Shown piece after piece: positions 55,339 through 64,000 of a stretch of DNA of 64,000 nucleotides. The translations under genes and the position numbers were made by a program. The notes under the pieces were generated by a model that was not told the origin of the DNA, searched no databases, and saw only the letters and a list, made by a program, of their open reading frames with translations. Within the stretch, counting starts at the first letter, position 1. Each line of letters opens with the position of its first letter. This stretch comes from Prorocentrum cordatum. Its lineage: Eukaryota; Sar; Dinophyceae; Prorocentrales; Prorocentraceae. The DNA lies in assembly GCA_963575745.1 (NCBI GenBank), contig CAUYUJ010016362.1, positions 186,001 through 250,000 of the forward strand, read 5' to 3'.

Positions 55339-56529
55339 ATGCCGGGTGAGCAGAGCCGGCCGGGGCGCGATGGCCGCGATGGCAGCCCTCATGGCGTCGC
55401 TGAGCGGCGCAGTCGCAGCGCCGAGGGACGTCTTGCGAAGCCCGCGGGCGCCCGGGCTGGCCAGGATGCTCGTGGACCAGATCCCCTGCAGTCCAACGAT
55501 GCCTGGGCCGAGGCGCGGGCAGCTCAAGGTCGTGCCGCCGGGGGGGGGGAGCGGGCTGAGCCTTCCGGGTCCGGCTTGGACAATGCTGACGCTGACGAAG
55601 ATCAACCGTGGGCCGCTGCTCTGCGGGCGCTGGAGGGCCGTTACACCAAGGTGGTGCAGGACAACGTGGCCAGCGTGGGCAACAAGGTCGCGAGCGACTG
55701 CAAGGCGGCCACCACCGTGGCCATCCGGGAGCTCGGGGAGACCTTCGAGGCGAGGTGCACCAACATCGAGAAGAACGTCAACCAGCAGGGCTCCAAGATC
55801 AACAAGTGCGAGGCCCAGACTGTCTCGCTCCAGCGGGACGTTCAGGAGCTCCGCGAGCAGCTCGAGATCGCGAAGAAGGAGGTGCCGGAGCCAAAGGTCC
55901 CTCTCGAGGAGGCTCAGCGCTTCACCCGCCTGCCCGACCCGGCCATCCTTGTGGCGCGGACACGCGCGGCGGCCGCTGTGGCCATGGCGGAAGTGGAGAA
56001 CGCGCTGCAGGAGTGGCTTGGGGCGGCCAACTTGCTGGCCGCGGAAGGGCAGGAGGCGAAGTACAAGATCGAGGGAGAGCAGGTTGGCAGCCGATTCGTG
56101 GTGCGGATGCAGGGGCTCCCGGGCACGGCGGCGCTGCGGGCCAGGCAGGCCGATTCGGCGCTCCGCACGCCCGAGGGCTCATGGAGGTCCTTCCGGGCAA
56201 AGGGGCTCGGCTCCGCCGGCATGGTGGAACTCTTCGTCGGGCTGGGCCGGAACCCCAAGCAGGTGCGCACGGAGATCATCTGCAAGCAGGCGAAGCGGAT
56301 CCTCTCCGCCACCTACCCCGACTGGAGGTGGTTCGTCGACAAGGACTCGGGCACGGTCAGCACGGGCTGGAAGGGGGTGCTGCAAATCCAGGTGGACGAT
56401 GCGCCGTCGCTGCCGCGCCTGGGCTGGTGCCACAAGCACACGGCGCTGTTCGGCGTGGACGAGTCGGCCGTCGCGGAGGAGCTCCTGGCCGGCGTGCCGA
56501 GGGCCGACGTGGCCGAGTATAGTTTTTAG
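55339..56529 (+). CDS. LINE ORF1 protein (RNA-binding or chaperone candidate)
   Basis: 396 codons from ATG (MPGEQSRPGRDGRD) to TAG. Residues 1-90 are basic and disordered. Residues about 90-185 form a helical, coiled-coil-like segment (GRYTKVVQDNVASVGNKVAS, then KINKCEAQTVSLQRDVQELR). A second helical stretch covers about 200-245. The C-terminal domain has GSRFVVRMQGLPGTAAL and AKRILSATYPDWRWFVDKDS, which I read as the RNA-binding part by position. It is followed without a gap by ORF2 in the +1 frame. The frame 2 reading of the same DNA is also open but is Arg/Ser-rich and not protein-like. Strong codon bias to G or C at third positions is shared with ORF2. Confidence 0.75.
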   Translation: MPGEQSRPGRDGRDGSPHGVAERRSRSAEGRLAKPAGARAGQDARGPDPLQSNDAWAEARAAQGRAAGGGERAEPSGSGLDNADADEDQPWAAALRALEGRYTKVVQDNVASVGNKVASDCKAATTVAIRELGETFEARCTNIEKNVNQQGSKINKCEAQTVSLQRDVQELREQLEIAKKEVPEPKVPLEEAQRFTRLPDPAILVARTRAAAAVAMAEVENALQEWLGAANLLAAEGQEAKYKIEGEQVGSRFVVRMQGLPGTAALRARQADSALRTPEGSWRSFRAKGLGSAGMVELFVGLGRNPKQVRTEIICKQAKRILSATYPDWRWFVDKDSGTVSTGWKGVLQIQVDDAPSLPRLGWCHKHTALFGVDESAVAEELLAGVPRADVAEYSF

Positions 56530-56532
56530 CCC
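56520..56532 (+). promoter_or_regulatory. Candidate +1 programmed frameshift site at the ORF1 stop
   Basis: ORF1 ends AGT TTT TAG C. A Phe-tRNA on TTT can re-pair after slipping one base forward, because four-plus T residues are present. The next codon then becomes AGC instead of the slow stop TAG. ORF2 is open in exactly that frame from here, while its first in-frame ATG after this point would remove the endonuclease's first catalytic residue. Confidence 0.5.
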
Positions 56533-59500
56533 GCTCGCGCGGTGCTTGCACGTTGCGGGCGGCGGCTTCCGCTTTGCCGCGTGGAACTCCCAGGCGCTGC
56601 AGTGCAGGGACCGCCCGCACTCGATGACGAAGTGGGGGTACTTGAAGCGCCTGCTGGTCCCTGGCACGGTGGTGGCGGTGCAGGAGACGCATGGCAGCGC
56701 TGAGTTATTATCGCAGACGCTGGCTAGGATGGGTCCTGGTTGGCAGGTGCGGCACTCGCCTCATCGTGATGCGGGCGCTGGTGGGGTTGCAACGTTTTGG
56801 CCAGCCCTTGTTGGGTCATCGTGCTGCAGCGGCGGGGAGGGGCCTGCGCCAGTTTTGTCTGAGGGGGAAGTCATTGTTGCGGGGGGGATTTTGCGTGCGG
56901 AGCTCGCCATCCCGAACTCCGATTTCAAGCTGATTCATTATAACATCCACAACCGCGGTATTTCCGCTGCGATGGTGAGCGCGTTCCAGCAGCGGCTTGC
57001 CGTCGACGAGCGGGAGGTCCAGGCGCGCCCGCAGAGTGTCTTCCTGGTTGTTGCGGGGGACTTCAACATTCCTGAAGGCTCCGCACGGCCGCTCTGCCCT
57101 GGCGTGGGTGCAGCGGCCGAGGGTGGCAACCTAAACGGTCGCGCCCGGCGGCCGCCGGGCCAATCGTCCCAGCAGCCGAGCGTCGAGCCAGGCCCCTCGG
57201 GCGGCCGGCCGGCCCATCGGCCGCTCGAGGCTCAATGGCGGCGTGCGCTGGCGGGCTTGATCAGGATCGAGCACGAGGAGCCGACCCGGGTGGGCCGCGC
57301 TAGGGGCAGAGTCTCCACCCTCGACCACATCTACGCGGGGTGCCCTGGCTGGCTCTTCAATCAGTTGGAGGGCTCGGTCAGCCTGGCTGGCGCGCCGGAG
57401 GTTGTGGAGGCGAGTGGCATCAGTGACCATGCTGCCATTGCGGTGCGTTTGCGGCCGCGCTCGGCGACGCCCGTGGCCGAGCGCCCCATCGAGCCCAACC
57501 TACTTCGCCTGCCCTTCTTCGTGGAGGAGATGACGCTCATGCTGGAGCAAGTGGACCCCAGCGGCATCGCGGCGCCCTCGAAACTGCTCCTGTTCAAACA
57601 ATTGGGGCGCGAGGCTGCGCGTCGCACCCGGGATTGGCTTCTTCTCGAGGATCCTGAAGCTCACGGCGCACAGTATCAGCTGGTGCGCTCGTTGGCGCGC
57701 GCGGCATGGCGTCAGGATGCGCGGCCGGCGGCCCGGGGGGTGGCGACCTGCCCGGCGCTCGCTGGCTACCTGGATCTGGAGGCGCTGCCTGGCCGCGTCG
57801 TTATCCGCGACCCCGTGGCCTTCCAGTCTTGCTCGGATCGCCTCCGCGCGGAGCACCTGGAGCAGGAGAAACGGCTCATTGAGGAGCACAAGAACACCGT
57901 CAATGTGAGGGATGGGGCGAAGTGCGAGCGGAAGCTGGGGACCGTCGCGCGGAGAGCGGCGCTCTGGCTGCCGCGGGGCAGGAGGGCGCGGCTGCAGGCC
58001 CTCGTCGTCGGGGGCGACGTGGTGAGGGACGAGCTGAGCATCGCCCAGGGGCTGAGGGAGCATTGGGGCCGGGTGTTTGAGCGCAAGCCCGTCGACCAGA
58101 GGAGGACGCACGCTTATCTCGACCGGATGGGGATCCACCACGAGGACTTCGGCGCGCTGGAGCCCCCCACGGCGTGCGACTTCGAGCGGAAGCTTGCCGA
58201 GAGCCTAGGCCGGAGCGCGCCTGGGCCGGATGGCCTGCGCTATGAATTCTGGCGTCAGGCCCCGGGGGCTGCTGGCCTCTTGGCTGAGGCAGCGCAGTGG
58301 ATGGCTGACGGCAACGGCATGAATGCGGAGTTCAACGATTGCCTGGCCCTCTTCATTCCGAAGGGGGACTTCGACTTGGACGGGGAGGAGGTGCAGCGGG
58401 GGGCGGGGGACATGCGCCCGTTGAGCCTCCGCAGCACCGATAACAAGGTGATTGCGTCTGTTCTGGCGGACAAGCTGGCACGGGTGGCTCGGAAGGCCGT
58501 GCCGTCTTCGCAGAGAGGCTTCGTCAAGGGGCGCATCTTCGGGCGCAGCGTGGTCGCGCTGGACGGTGCGGCGCGCGTGCACTCGGCGTTGGACGTGCCG
58601 CGCGCCCGGCTTCCGGCGCTCGCATTCTTTGACTTCCAGCGCGCCTTCCCGATCATCAGCCAGCTGTTCATGATGGAGGCGATGAGGAGGACGGGGATCC
58701 CGGACGGCGCAGTCAACATGCTGCAGGGGTTCTACGCCGGCGTGCACTGCTTGGGCACGGCGCACGGGCAGCTGGTCTTCCTTTTCGCGCTGGAGGCGGG
58801 CATCCTGCAGGGGTGCCCTTTATCGGGGGTGCTGTTCGCCCTGTGCACGGCATCCTTGTTCGCGGACTTGGAGATGCATGTGGACGCGAAGGGTCGCGGT
58901 ACGACTGGTGGCTGCGCGGACGACGTGGGCCTTGCCCTCAAACAACTGATGTCGCTGCTCCCCGTGGAGCGGATCTTTGCCATCTATGAGAAGATCGCCT
59001 GTTTGCAGCTCAAGCCGTCCAAGTGCATCCTAGCGCCGGTCGGGGAGCCCTTCGGCCCGGACGTGGTGCAGCGCATTCTGGCCTGGTTGCGGGGGCATCT
59101 GCCGCAGTGGGAGTCCTTCAATGTGAAGCCTTGGGCCGACTATCTCGGTGCGCGCTTGGGCCCCAGCGTCACGGATCAGGTGTTGTGGAGCAAGCCGTGG
59201 CAAAAATGGCGCGGGCGCGGTCATGCGCTGGGGCGCACTGGCGCCTCGTCGCTGGAGACGGGCGCATTGTGCAACCAGCGCGCGGTGCCGACCATGGGCT
59301 ATCTTGCGCAGTTCGCCGCCCTGCCCAAGGACGGCGCTCTCCGAGAGCGGGCGGTCCTCGCCTCCACCTTCAGGACGCCGCGCAACGTCTGGGGGTGGGG
59401 GGACTGGTTCTCCCTGGGTCGCTGGTGTGGCCCGCCCATCCGCTCGGTGGTGATGGCGGCGATGGCCACTCTCATGCGCGCGGCGCTGGTCTCCCATAGC

Positions 59501-60443
59501 AACTGGCAGGAGTGGATCCAGAAGATGGACGCCACGATGATGAAAGCCTCGCTGCTGGTCATCGGCAGGCGGCAGCGGTATCCAGGCCACTGGATGCGAC
59601 AGTCCTTTGCGGAGGACCTCTGCGACGCAGCCGGTGGGTTCGCCAGCCGCGGAGGGATGGTCGCCGTCGCCGGCCGTTGTGCTCTGCAGGAGGCCCGGGC
59701 GAAGTTGGAGGACACTCGCGCATTGGAGGGCCGCGACGGGAGGCCGAGGAGCAAGGATATTCAGGCCACCACCCAGAGGGCGCTCGAGCGGACGCTCCTG
59801 CCCGACGAGTTGGCGGCCCTGCAATTCAGGCGCGCCGTGACTTGGTGGCCCGGGCTCACGATGTGGATCGTCGACGTCCAGTGGGAGCGGCTCCGGGCCC
59901 TGCTGATGAAGGTGCTTGCGTCATGGGCGTCGGCCGTCTTGCGCACCTGGTCGGGTGCCTGGACCGCGGCGGCACGCATCGAGCCCACGGCTGGCCGCTG
60001 CGTGGACGGGACTGCTCTTCGGGCGTGCCGCTTCGGGTGCCTGGAGGAGCTGGACGACCAGCGGCACTACTTCGCGTGCCCGGTCCTCGGGAGGATCATC
60101 GAGGGAGCGCTGGGCCTGGACCACCTGCCCATCGATCTGCTCGTTCGCTGGGGCTATACGAGCACGGCCGAGAAGGATCTCTTAGTGCCCGCCCTCGCGT
60201 ACTCGATTTTTAACTGGGCGAAGCCGCTCGCGGAGGGTGGTGCGATTCTTTCCCTTGAACGTTTAAGCGAAGTTGCCAAGGCGGCACTTGAGATCCTTCT
60301 CCGTGCTCGTGCAGGCTGCAGGAGGTGTGGGCCGGCCACGCTCCTCTCTTATTGCGACCCGCTGACGGAGGCTCGGCGGTCGGGCCCTGGGGGCGGCCGG
60401 GGCCGGGGCAGTGCGCAGCGCACGAGCCATATATGTATATATA

Positions 60444-60479
<36 letters not shown>

Positions 60480-60532
60480 TGTATATGTATATGTATATGT
60501 ATATTTACATATATACATATATAATTGTATAA
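56528..60532 (+). CDS. LINE ORF2: endonuclease, reverse transcriptase and C-terminal zinc motif
   Basis: About 1334 codons counted from AGC at 56528; an ATG at 56399 is an alternative start. Residues about 14-305 form an AP-endonuclease-like domain. Its metal and catalytic residues are present: AAWNSQ (N20), QETH (E53), GDFN (D178, N180), LDH (266-267), SDH (299-301). The RT domain at about 540-830 has SAPGPDG (563), FFDFQRAF (D702), GILQGCPLSGVLF, and CADD with aspartates 798-799. Cys in place of Tyr is, as I recall, usual for this dinoflagellate group. Near 1167 RACRFGCLEELDDQRHYFAC gives a C-x3-C-x8-H-x3-C zinc motif. The frame runs straight into the terminal microsatellite, so no 3' UTR separates them. 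It would nick target DNA and prime reverse transcription there. Confidence 0.9.
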
Positions 60533-60620
60533 TTATATTTATACATGTATATAGGTATATATGTATACATATGTATACATATGTATATATGCATGTATGT
60601 ATGTATGTATGTATATATGC
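60428..60620. repeat. TA/TATG tract at the LINE 3' end
   Basis: TATA, TATG and TACA repeats over 190 bp. They encode the last 30 or so codons of the ORF2 frame. Confidence 0.95.
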
Positions 60621-60625
60621 ATGAA

Positions 60626-61044
60626 CAAAAACAAACTGGGGAAGGGTCGAGCGGGCCCAGCAAATCAAGCTGCGGAGGTCTGGGTGAGAAGCCCAGACAA
60701 CTGAGCGACAACGAAGAGAAGGGTCGTACGCACGGGTATTCGGCGACCTTTCGCGATGACCTATGCGGGCAGCTCGCTCGGCATACCAACCGAAAAATGG
60801 CGCGCCTGCGTTCGACTTCACGCGGGCAGCTTGGGCATGAATGTCCACGCAATCGAACCTCATGTTTGGCATCGCTCATCTGTCGTGCAGTGACTTCCTT
60901 TCCGCTCCCGGATGACCCCCTTTTCCGCACCCCGATGACCCCCTTTCCGCAACCGGATGACCCTCTTGTCCACCTCTGAGGCGCTCTTCGTGGCCAATGC
61001 TGGCCTCGTTTCGAAATTCTTGTCCAAGCGCACCTCTGGGCATC
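60626..61044. other. No gene; three-copy 22-24 bp repeat
   Basis: Unique sequence. At 60890-60970 the unit CTTTCCGC-CCGGATGACCCC occurs three times with small changes. Confidence 0.7.
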
Positions 61045-61715
61045 GCACTATTTGTTTTTATCTTGGGCTGTCTGGGAAGCCTTTTGGGCGTCTCGGGAGC
61101 GTTTTTTTGGGGGGTCTTGCGAGTTACATGTGGCTTCCTGTTGGGCCTTCGGGAGCCCAGGGCTGGAAATGTTCGTTCGGCCCCCGCCTGGCTAGGCTCT
61201 TGGGGGCCTCTTTCCGGCCTCCTGGATGCTGCTTGAGGCCGCTTAGGGGGCCTTTTGGGGGCCTCTTGGACTCTCTTGGAACCCTCTTGGGAACTCCTCG
61301 GAGCATCCTGGACTGCTTCTTGGAGTCGTCATGTGACCTTGGCATGTCTTCGGGGGCCTCTTAGACAGAGGTTTGAAGCCTTTTGGATGCCGTCTTGGGG
61401 CCTCTTGGAGCCTCTTTTGGGCTTCTTGGGGGCCTCGTGGACCTCCTGGGGGCTTTTTGGGGCCTGTTGGGGTTTCCTGGGGGCCTCTTGGGGCGGAGAG
61501 CTTGATTTTTCAGTTCGCGTTCCCACCCTTGGGCCCCTATTGAGGCCTTTTTGGGACCCTCTTGCGCCGTCTTGGGCGGCTCTGGGGCCGTCTCGGGGCT
61601 CTCTTGGGCCGTCTTGGGGCCCTCTTGGGGGCCCCTTTGAGCCGTCCTGGAGCGGTTTTGGGAGCCTCTTGGGCTGTGCTTTAGCGCGGGAAACACGAAA
61701 CAGCGATAATGCAAA
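61045..61715 (+). repeat. CTTGGGGCC-type array, locus G, with end box
   Basis: Cores at 61561, 61571, 61582, 61592, 61603, 61613 and 61624 alternate 10 and 11 bp. Between 61382 and 61487 ten steps average 10.5. The end box at 61684-61715 reads GCGCGGGAAACACGAAACAG then CGATAATGCAAAA. Confidence 0.9.
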
Positions 61716-61732
61716 AAAACAACTGAAAAACA

Positions 61733-61733
61733 A

Positions 61734-61769
<36 letters not shown>

Positions 61770-61777
61770 TCATCGTG

Positions 61778-61845
<68 letters not shown>

Positions 61846-61852
61846 AGTAGCC

Positions 61853-61890
<38 letters not shown>
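61733..61890. repeat. (GTC)n then (GTA)n array running into the gap
   Basis: About 35 GTC triplets, then GTA triplets directly up to the N run. Confidence 0.95.
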
Positions 61891-61990
61891 NNNNNNNNNN
61901 NNNNNNNNNNNNNNNNNNNNNNNNNNNNNNNNNNNNNNNNNNNNNNNNNNNNNNNNNNNNNNNNNNNNNNNNNNNNNNNNNNNNNNNNNN
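61891..61990. other. Assembly gap (100 N)
   Basis: Exactly 100 N, so probably a placeholder of unknown true length. Confidence 1.
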
Positions 61991-62686
61991 TTGTTTGAAT
62001 ATTATTTACTTAAAGAATAATTATTGTTGGGCCCCCTGGTGCACGCCCCCCCTGCGCCGCCTAGGCCGCAGCTACATTTTCATCATTTTCGTGAGGAAGC
62101 CTCAGGTAAAACGATGTGATCCAGATCCGGTTGTTTTGTTGTAATCCGTTTTCCCTTGCAAAAAACACTATAAAATGACATTTCTTGTTCTAATATAATC
62201 AAATTTCAAGAATCCCTTGCAAAAAATAAGGTAAAGTGGACATTCGCGCGCGCAAGACGAAATCCTTCCAAAAGCTTAGTGTTCGGAGCGATTTTAACAT
62301 AAAAACATCAAAAAACCAATGGTTTTTCAACAAAAAAATGTCAAAATCTCATCCCGCGCGCTCTTGCGGATTCGTAGGAAACCCAACACTTTTTAAACAT
62401 TTCTGTCAAACGGGCTTTTGCGAGCAACTTTTTCGAACTTCTGCGACAACGGTTGCGCACCTGCCAGGGCCATCATCCCTGTCAAATAATACCATGCGGG
62501 ACACATTCGTTTTTTCTTCGCGCGCGCACGCCGAAATCTCCAAAAACCATTGGGCTTCTTAAGAATTTTAGCACCGCGCATCATAAAATCACACGAATCG
62601 CACCGTAGGTCCTCGAAAAACACCTGCACGACTTTTCAAAATTTCTACCCGCGCGCGCTGTCCGAATGGCTTCTTTGGGTTAACAA
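61991..62686. other. AT-rich segment without recognisable gene
   Basis: Much lower GC than anything else in the window, with A and T runs. TTGCAAAAAA-type and CGCGCGCGCA-GA-GAAATC-type words recur. No coding evidence. Confidence 0.5.
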
Positions 62687-62741
62687 GGCTTAACAACTTC
62701 TGTGGGTGTACGAACGTAGGCTTAACAACTTCTGTGGGTGT
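62687..62741. repeat. Two-copy direct repeat
   Basis: GGCTTAACAACTTCTGTGGG plus TGT occurs at 62687 and 62719, 32 bp apart. Confidence 0.9.
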
Positions 62742-62954
62742 GTACTCCACGCCAGTGTAGTAGCCACGGTCGTCCGCAGGCCACGAAGTGAAGTGTCCGA
62801 ACGTCATAGGGCGGGAAGCTGGGTGTGGGTGGTGGCGAAGAGTCGTGTGGATATTTGGTAGAGCTTGCACTGCCCCCCCACAAAGTGGGGGTATTGGCTG
62901 GCGTCGCATGAAAACCCTGGCACTGGTGAGAACACTGAGCGTTCGGGTAAAGTG

Positions 62955-62956
<2 letters not shown>

Positions 62957-62990
<34 letters not shown>

Positions 62991-63030
62991 GCTGTTGTTG
63001 TTGTTGTTGTTGTAGTAGTTGTTGTTGTAG
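62957..63030. repeat. (GTT)n array
   Basis: GTT triplets interrupted once by GCT and twice by GTA. Confidence 0.95.
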
Positions 63031-63169
63031 TCCCCCCCCCAAGGCTCTGGGGAGCCTGTGGGCGAGGGGGCTACTGCTGCCCTCAAACCGCGGGTGACAG
63101 CCACCCTTCCTTTTCTCGTGCCCATACCGTTGCGCACACTCCTTCCTTGCCCTGAAGGGAGGTCCCGGG

Positions 63170-64000
63170 ATGGCGGCGGCCGCTGGCGGCGCTGCGGACG
63201 CAGGTGCAGGGGCTCGAGTGGCTGGGAGTAACGACGCGGCGGTCCGAGGTGAAGGCGGTGCGCTGGCAGCCGCAGCGGGCAGCGGAGGTGCCGGGGCCGC
63301 CCCTTGCTCCTCCGCTGCCGCACTCGCATCGGCCGATGCAAGCGTTCCAGAAGCCCCAGTGGACGGCGGCACCGACGTCCACATGCGGGACAGTGAAGGT
63401 CAGCCGGCACAGCGACGGCGCCGCATGACGGGAGGACGTATCACTCGCTGGTGCGTCAGCGCCCAGGCGACCCGCGGCAAGCAAGCCCATTGCGCCCGCT
63501 GCATGGGAGGCTTCGAGGCGGGCGAGTGGCACGTGGCAGGCGTCGTGACGCGCCCCGTGGGCTCCCAGGCGCACGCGGGCAAGAAGCGGTTCCACGTGAC
63601 CTGCGCGGATGGCCCCTTGCCACCAGCGACGGCGATGGAGGGCTACGCGCAGCTTCCCGAGGGCGACAGGGAACGCCTCACAGCCGCTCTGGACGCCCGA
63701 GGCGGCCCCATCTTGCCCCTGCTGGAGACGGTCGAAGGCCAGGTGCCCACTCCCCCCTCCCAGGGGGACGGCGCGGCAGGGGGTGCTGGGGTCGCCCCGA
63801 GGCTCCCTGCAGCCGCCGCGCCAGGGGCGCATGGCCCAGGCCCCCGCGGGGCCCCCCGGTGGCAGCCGAGGCAGAGGCGCCGTCTCCCGCGGACATCCCG
63901 CAGCCGCCCCTCGACGCCCCCGCGGCCGCGGACGACGACGGGGGGCTCGAAGCAGGCGTCTGCGATGACTACCTGGACGACCAGGTGGCTGACGAAGATG
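63170..64000 (+). CDS. Protein with a PARP-type zinc finger (3' end outside the window)
   Basis: Open from the ATG at 63170 to the window end. Residues 1-85 are Ala/Gly-rich and low-complexity. A basic stretch QRRRRM leads into GRITRWCVSAQATRGKQAHC. The zinc ligands C108, C111, H142 and C145 give C-x2-C-x30-H-x2-C, the spacing of PARP/ligase III nick-binding fingers. Surrounding residues also fit (RGKQAHCARC, then FEAGEWHVAG, then KKRFHVTCADG). After residue 230 the frame turns Arg/Pro-rich. The -1 frame from 63859 (VAAEAEAPSPADIPQPPL, then DDYLDDQVADED) reads far better, so a one-base error or indel in the C-run at 63852-63857 is likely. It could be a host DNA-repair type protein or a domain of a mobile element. 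The catalytic part, if any, lies beyond the window. Confidence 0.6.
   Translation, partial: MAAAAGGAADAGAGARVAGSNDAAVRGEGGALAAAAGSGGAGAAPCSSAAALASADASVPEAPVDGGTDVHMRDSEGQPAQRRRRMTGGRITRWCVSAQATRGKQAHCARCMGGFEAGEWHVAGVVTRPVGSQAHAGKKRFHVTCADGPLPPATAMEGYAQLPEGDRERLTAALDARGGPILPLLETVEGQVPTPPSQGDGAAGGAGVAPRLPAAAAPGAHGPGPRGAPRWQPRQRRRLPRTSRSRPSTPPRPRTTTGGSKQASAMTTWTTRWLTKM

Larger units (their letters stand above)
55211..60625 (+). mobile_element. Well-preserved non-LTR retrotransposon (LINE)
   Basis: About 5.4 kb, bounded by a (TA)n tract at 55218-55243 and a TA/TATG tract at 60428-60620. It contains ORF1, then an endonuclease-RT ORF2 in the +1 frame with no stop inside either. It is the only retroelement in the window without inactivating damage. 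No target-site duplication is certain; CTGGGGA occurs on both sides (near 55212 and 60636). Confidence 0.85.

Noticed and set aside
55172-56528. Upstream extension of LINE ORF2 to 1786 residues
   Set aside because: The frame is open, but over the ORF1 region it is Arg/Ser-rich and overlaps a much better ORF1. Openness there is a GC effect.
58913-58924. CADD as a damaged RT active site
   Set aside because: Both aspartates are present, and Cys before ADD is, as I recall, normal for this dinoflagellate LINE group.
63083-63832. 249-codon minus-strand ORF
   Set aside because: It is antisense to the PARP-finger ORF, whose zinc ligands and spacing are convincing.
1-64000. rRNA, tRNA, snRNA or 5S genes
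   Set aside because: No recognisable conserved core or cloverleaf was found by eye. A covariance-model scan would settle it.

Overview
The window reads as nuclear DNA of a dinoflagellate. It is GC-rich eukaryotic sequence with no operons or ribosome-binding sites. It is crowded with broken retroelements, microsatellites and minisatellites, and it holds two sites resembling the dinoflagellate trans-spliced leader. The retroelement proteins (a copia-type pol, several LINE endonuclease/reverse transcriptase genes with a C-A-D-D active site, and an RT plus RNase H element) look like dinoflagellate families as I remember them. No database was searched. I see no rRNA, tRNA, CRISPR or bacterial features. 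A 100-base N gap lies at 61891-61990.

Layout. 0-2.7 kb: a frameshifted copia pol interrupted by a small inverted-repeat element, then a possible 3' LTR. 3-9 kb: a LINE RT scrap, a degenerate gene, a small zinc-finger-like ORF, a dead RT/RNase H element and a duplicated dispersed repeat. 9-14.5 kb: two minus-strand LINE remnants and an 89-bp satellite. 14.6-21.7 kb: repeat arrays and one decayed coding stretch. 21.8-25.4 kb: a plus-strand LINE remnant and unrecognised ORFs. 25.4-44 kb: mostly very GC-rich sequence with no recognisable gene, but with inverted and foldback arrays. 44-46.3 kb: weak unrecognised ORFs. 46.4-55.1 kb: almost continuous tandem repeats. 55.2-60.6 kb: the one well-preserved gene system, a LINE with ORF1 and ORF2 arranged for +1 frameshifting. 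61-62 kb: another array and the gap. 63.2 kb to the end: the start of a protein with a PARP-type zinc finger.

The most unusual pattern is that several unrelated tandem arrays share the DNA helical period. Seven loci of a degenerate CTTGGGGCC-type array alternate 10- and 11-bp spacing (mean near 10.5). All lie on the same strand, and several end at a similar AT-richer box. Other arrays use 10-bp (47.9-49.4 kb) or 11-bp units (38.8-39.8 kb, 34.0 kb, and inside the small inverted-repeat element). Periods were counted by eye and need computation.

No metabolic pathway can be assembled here. The recognisable genes are mobile-element genes plus a few hypothetical ORFs, and most GC-rich open frames were treated as chance.
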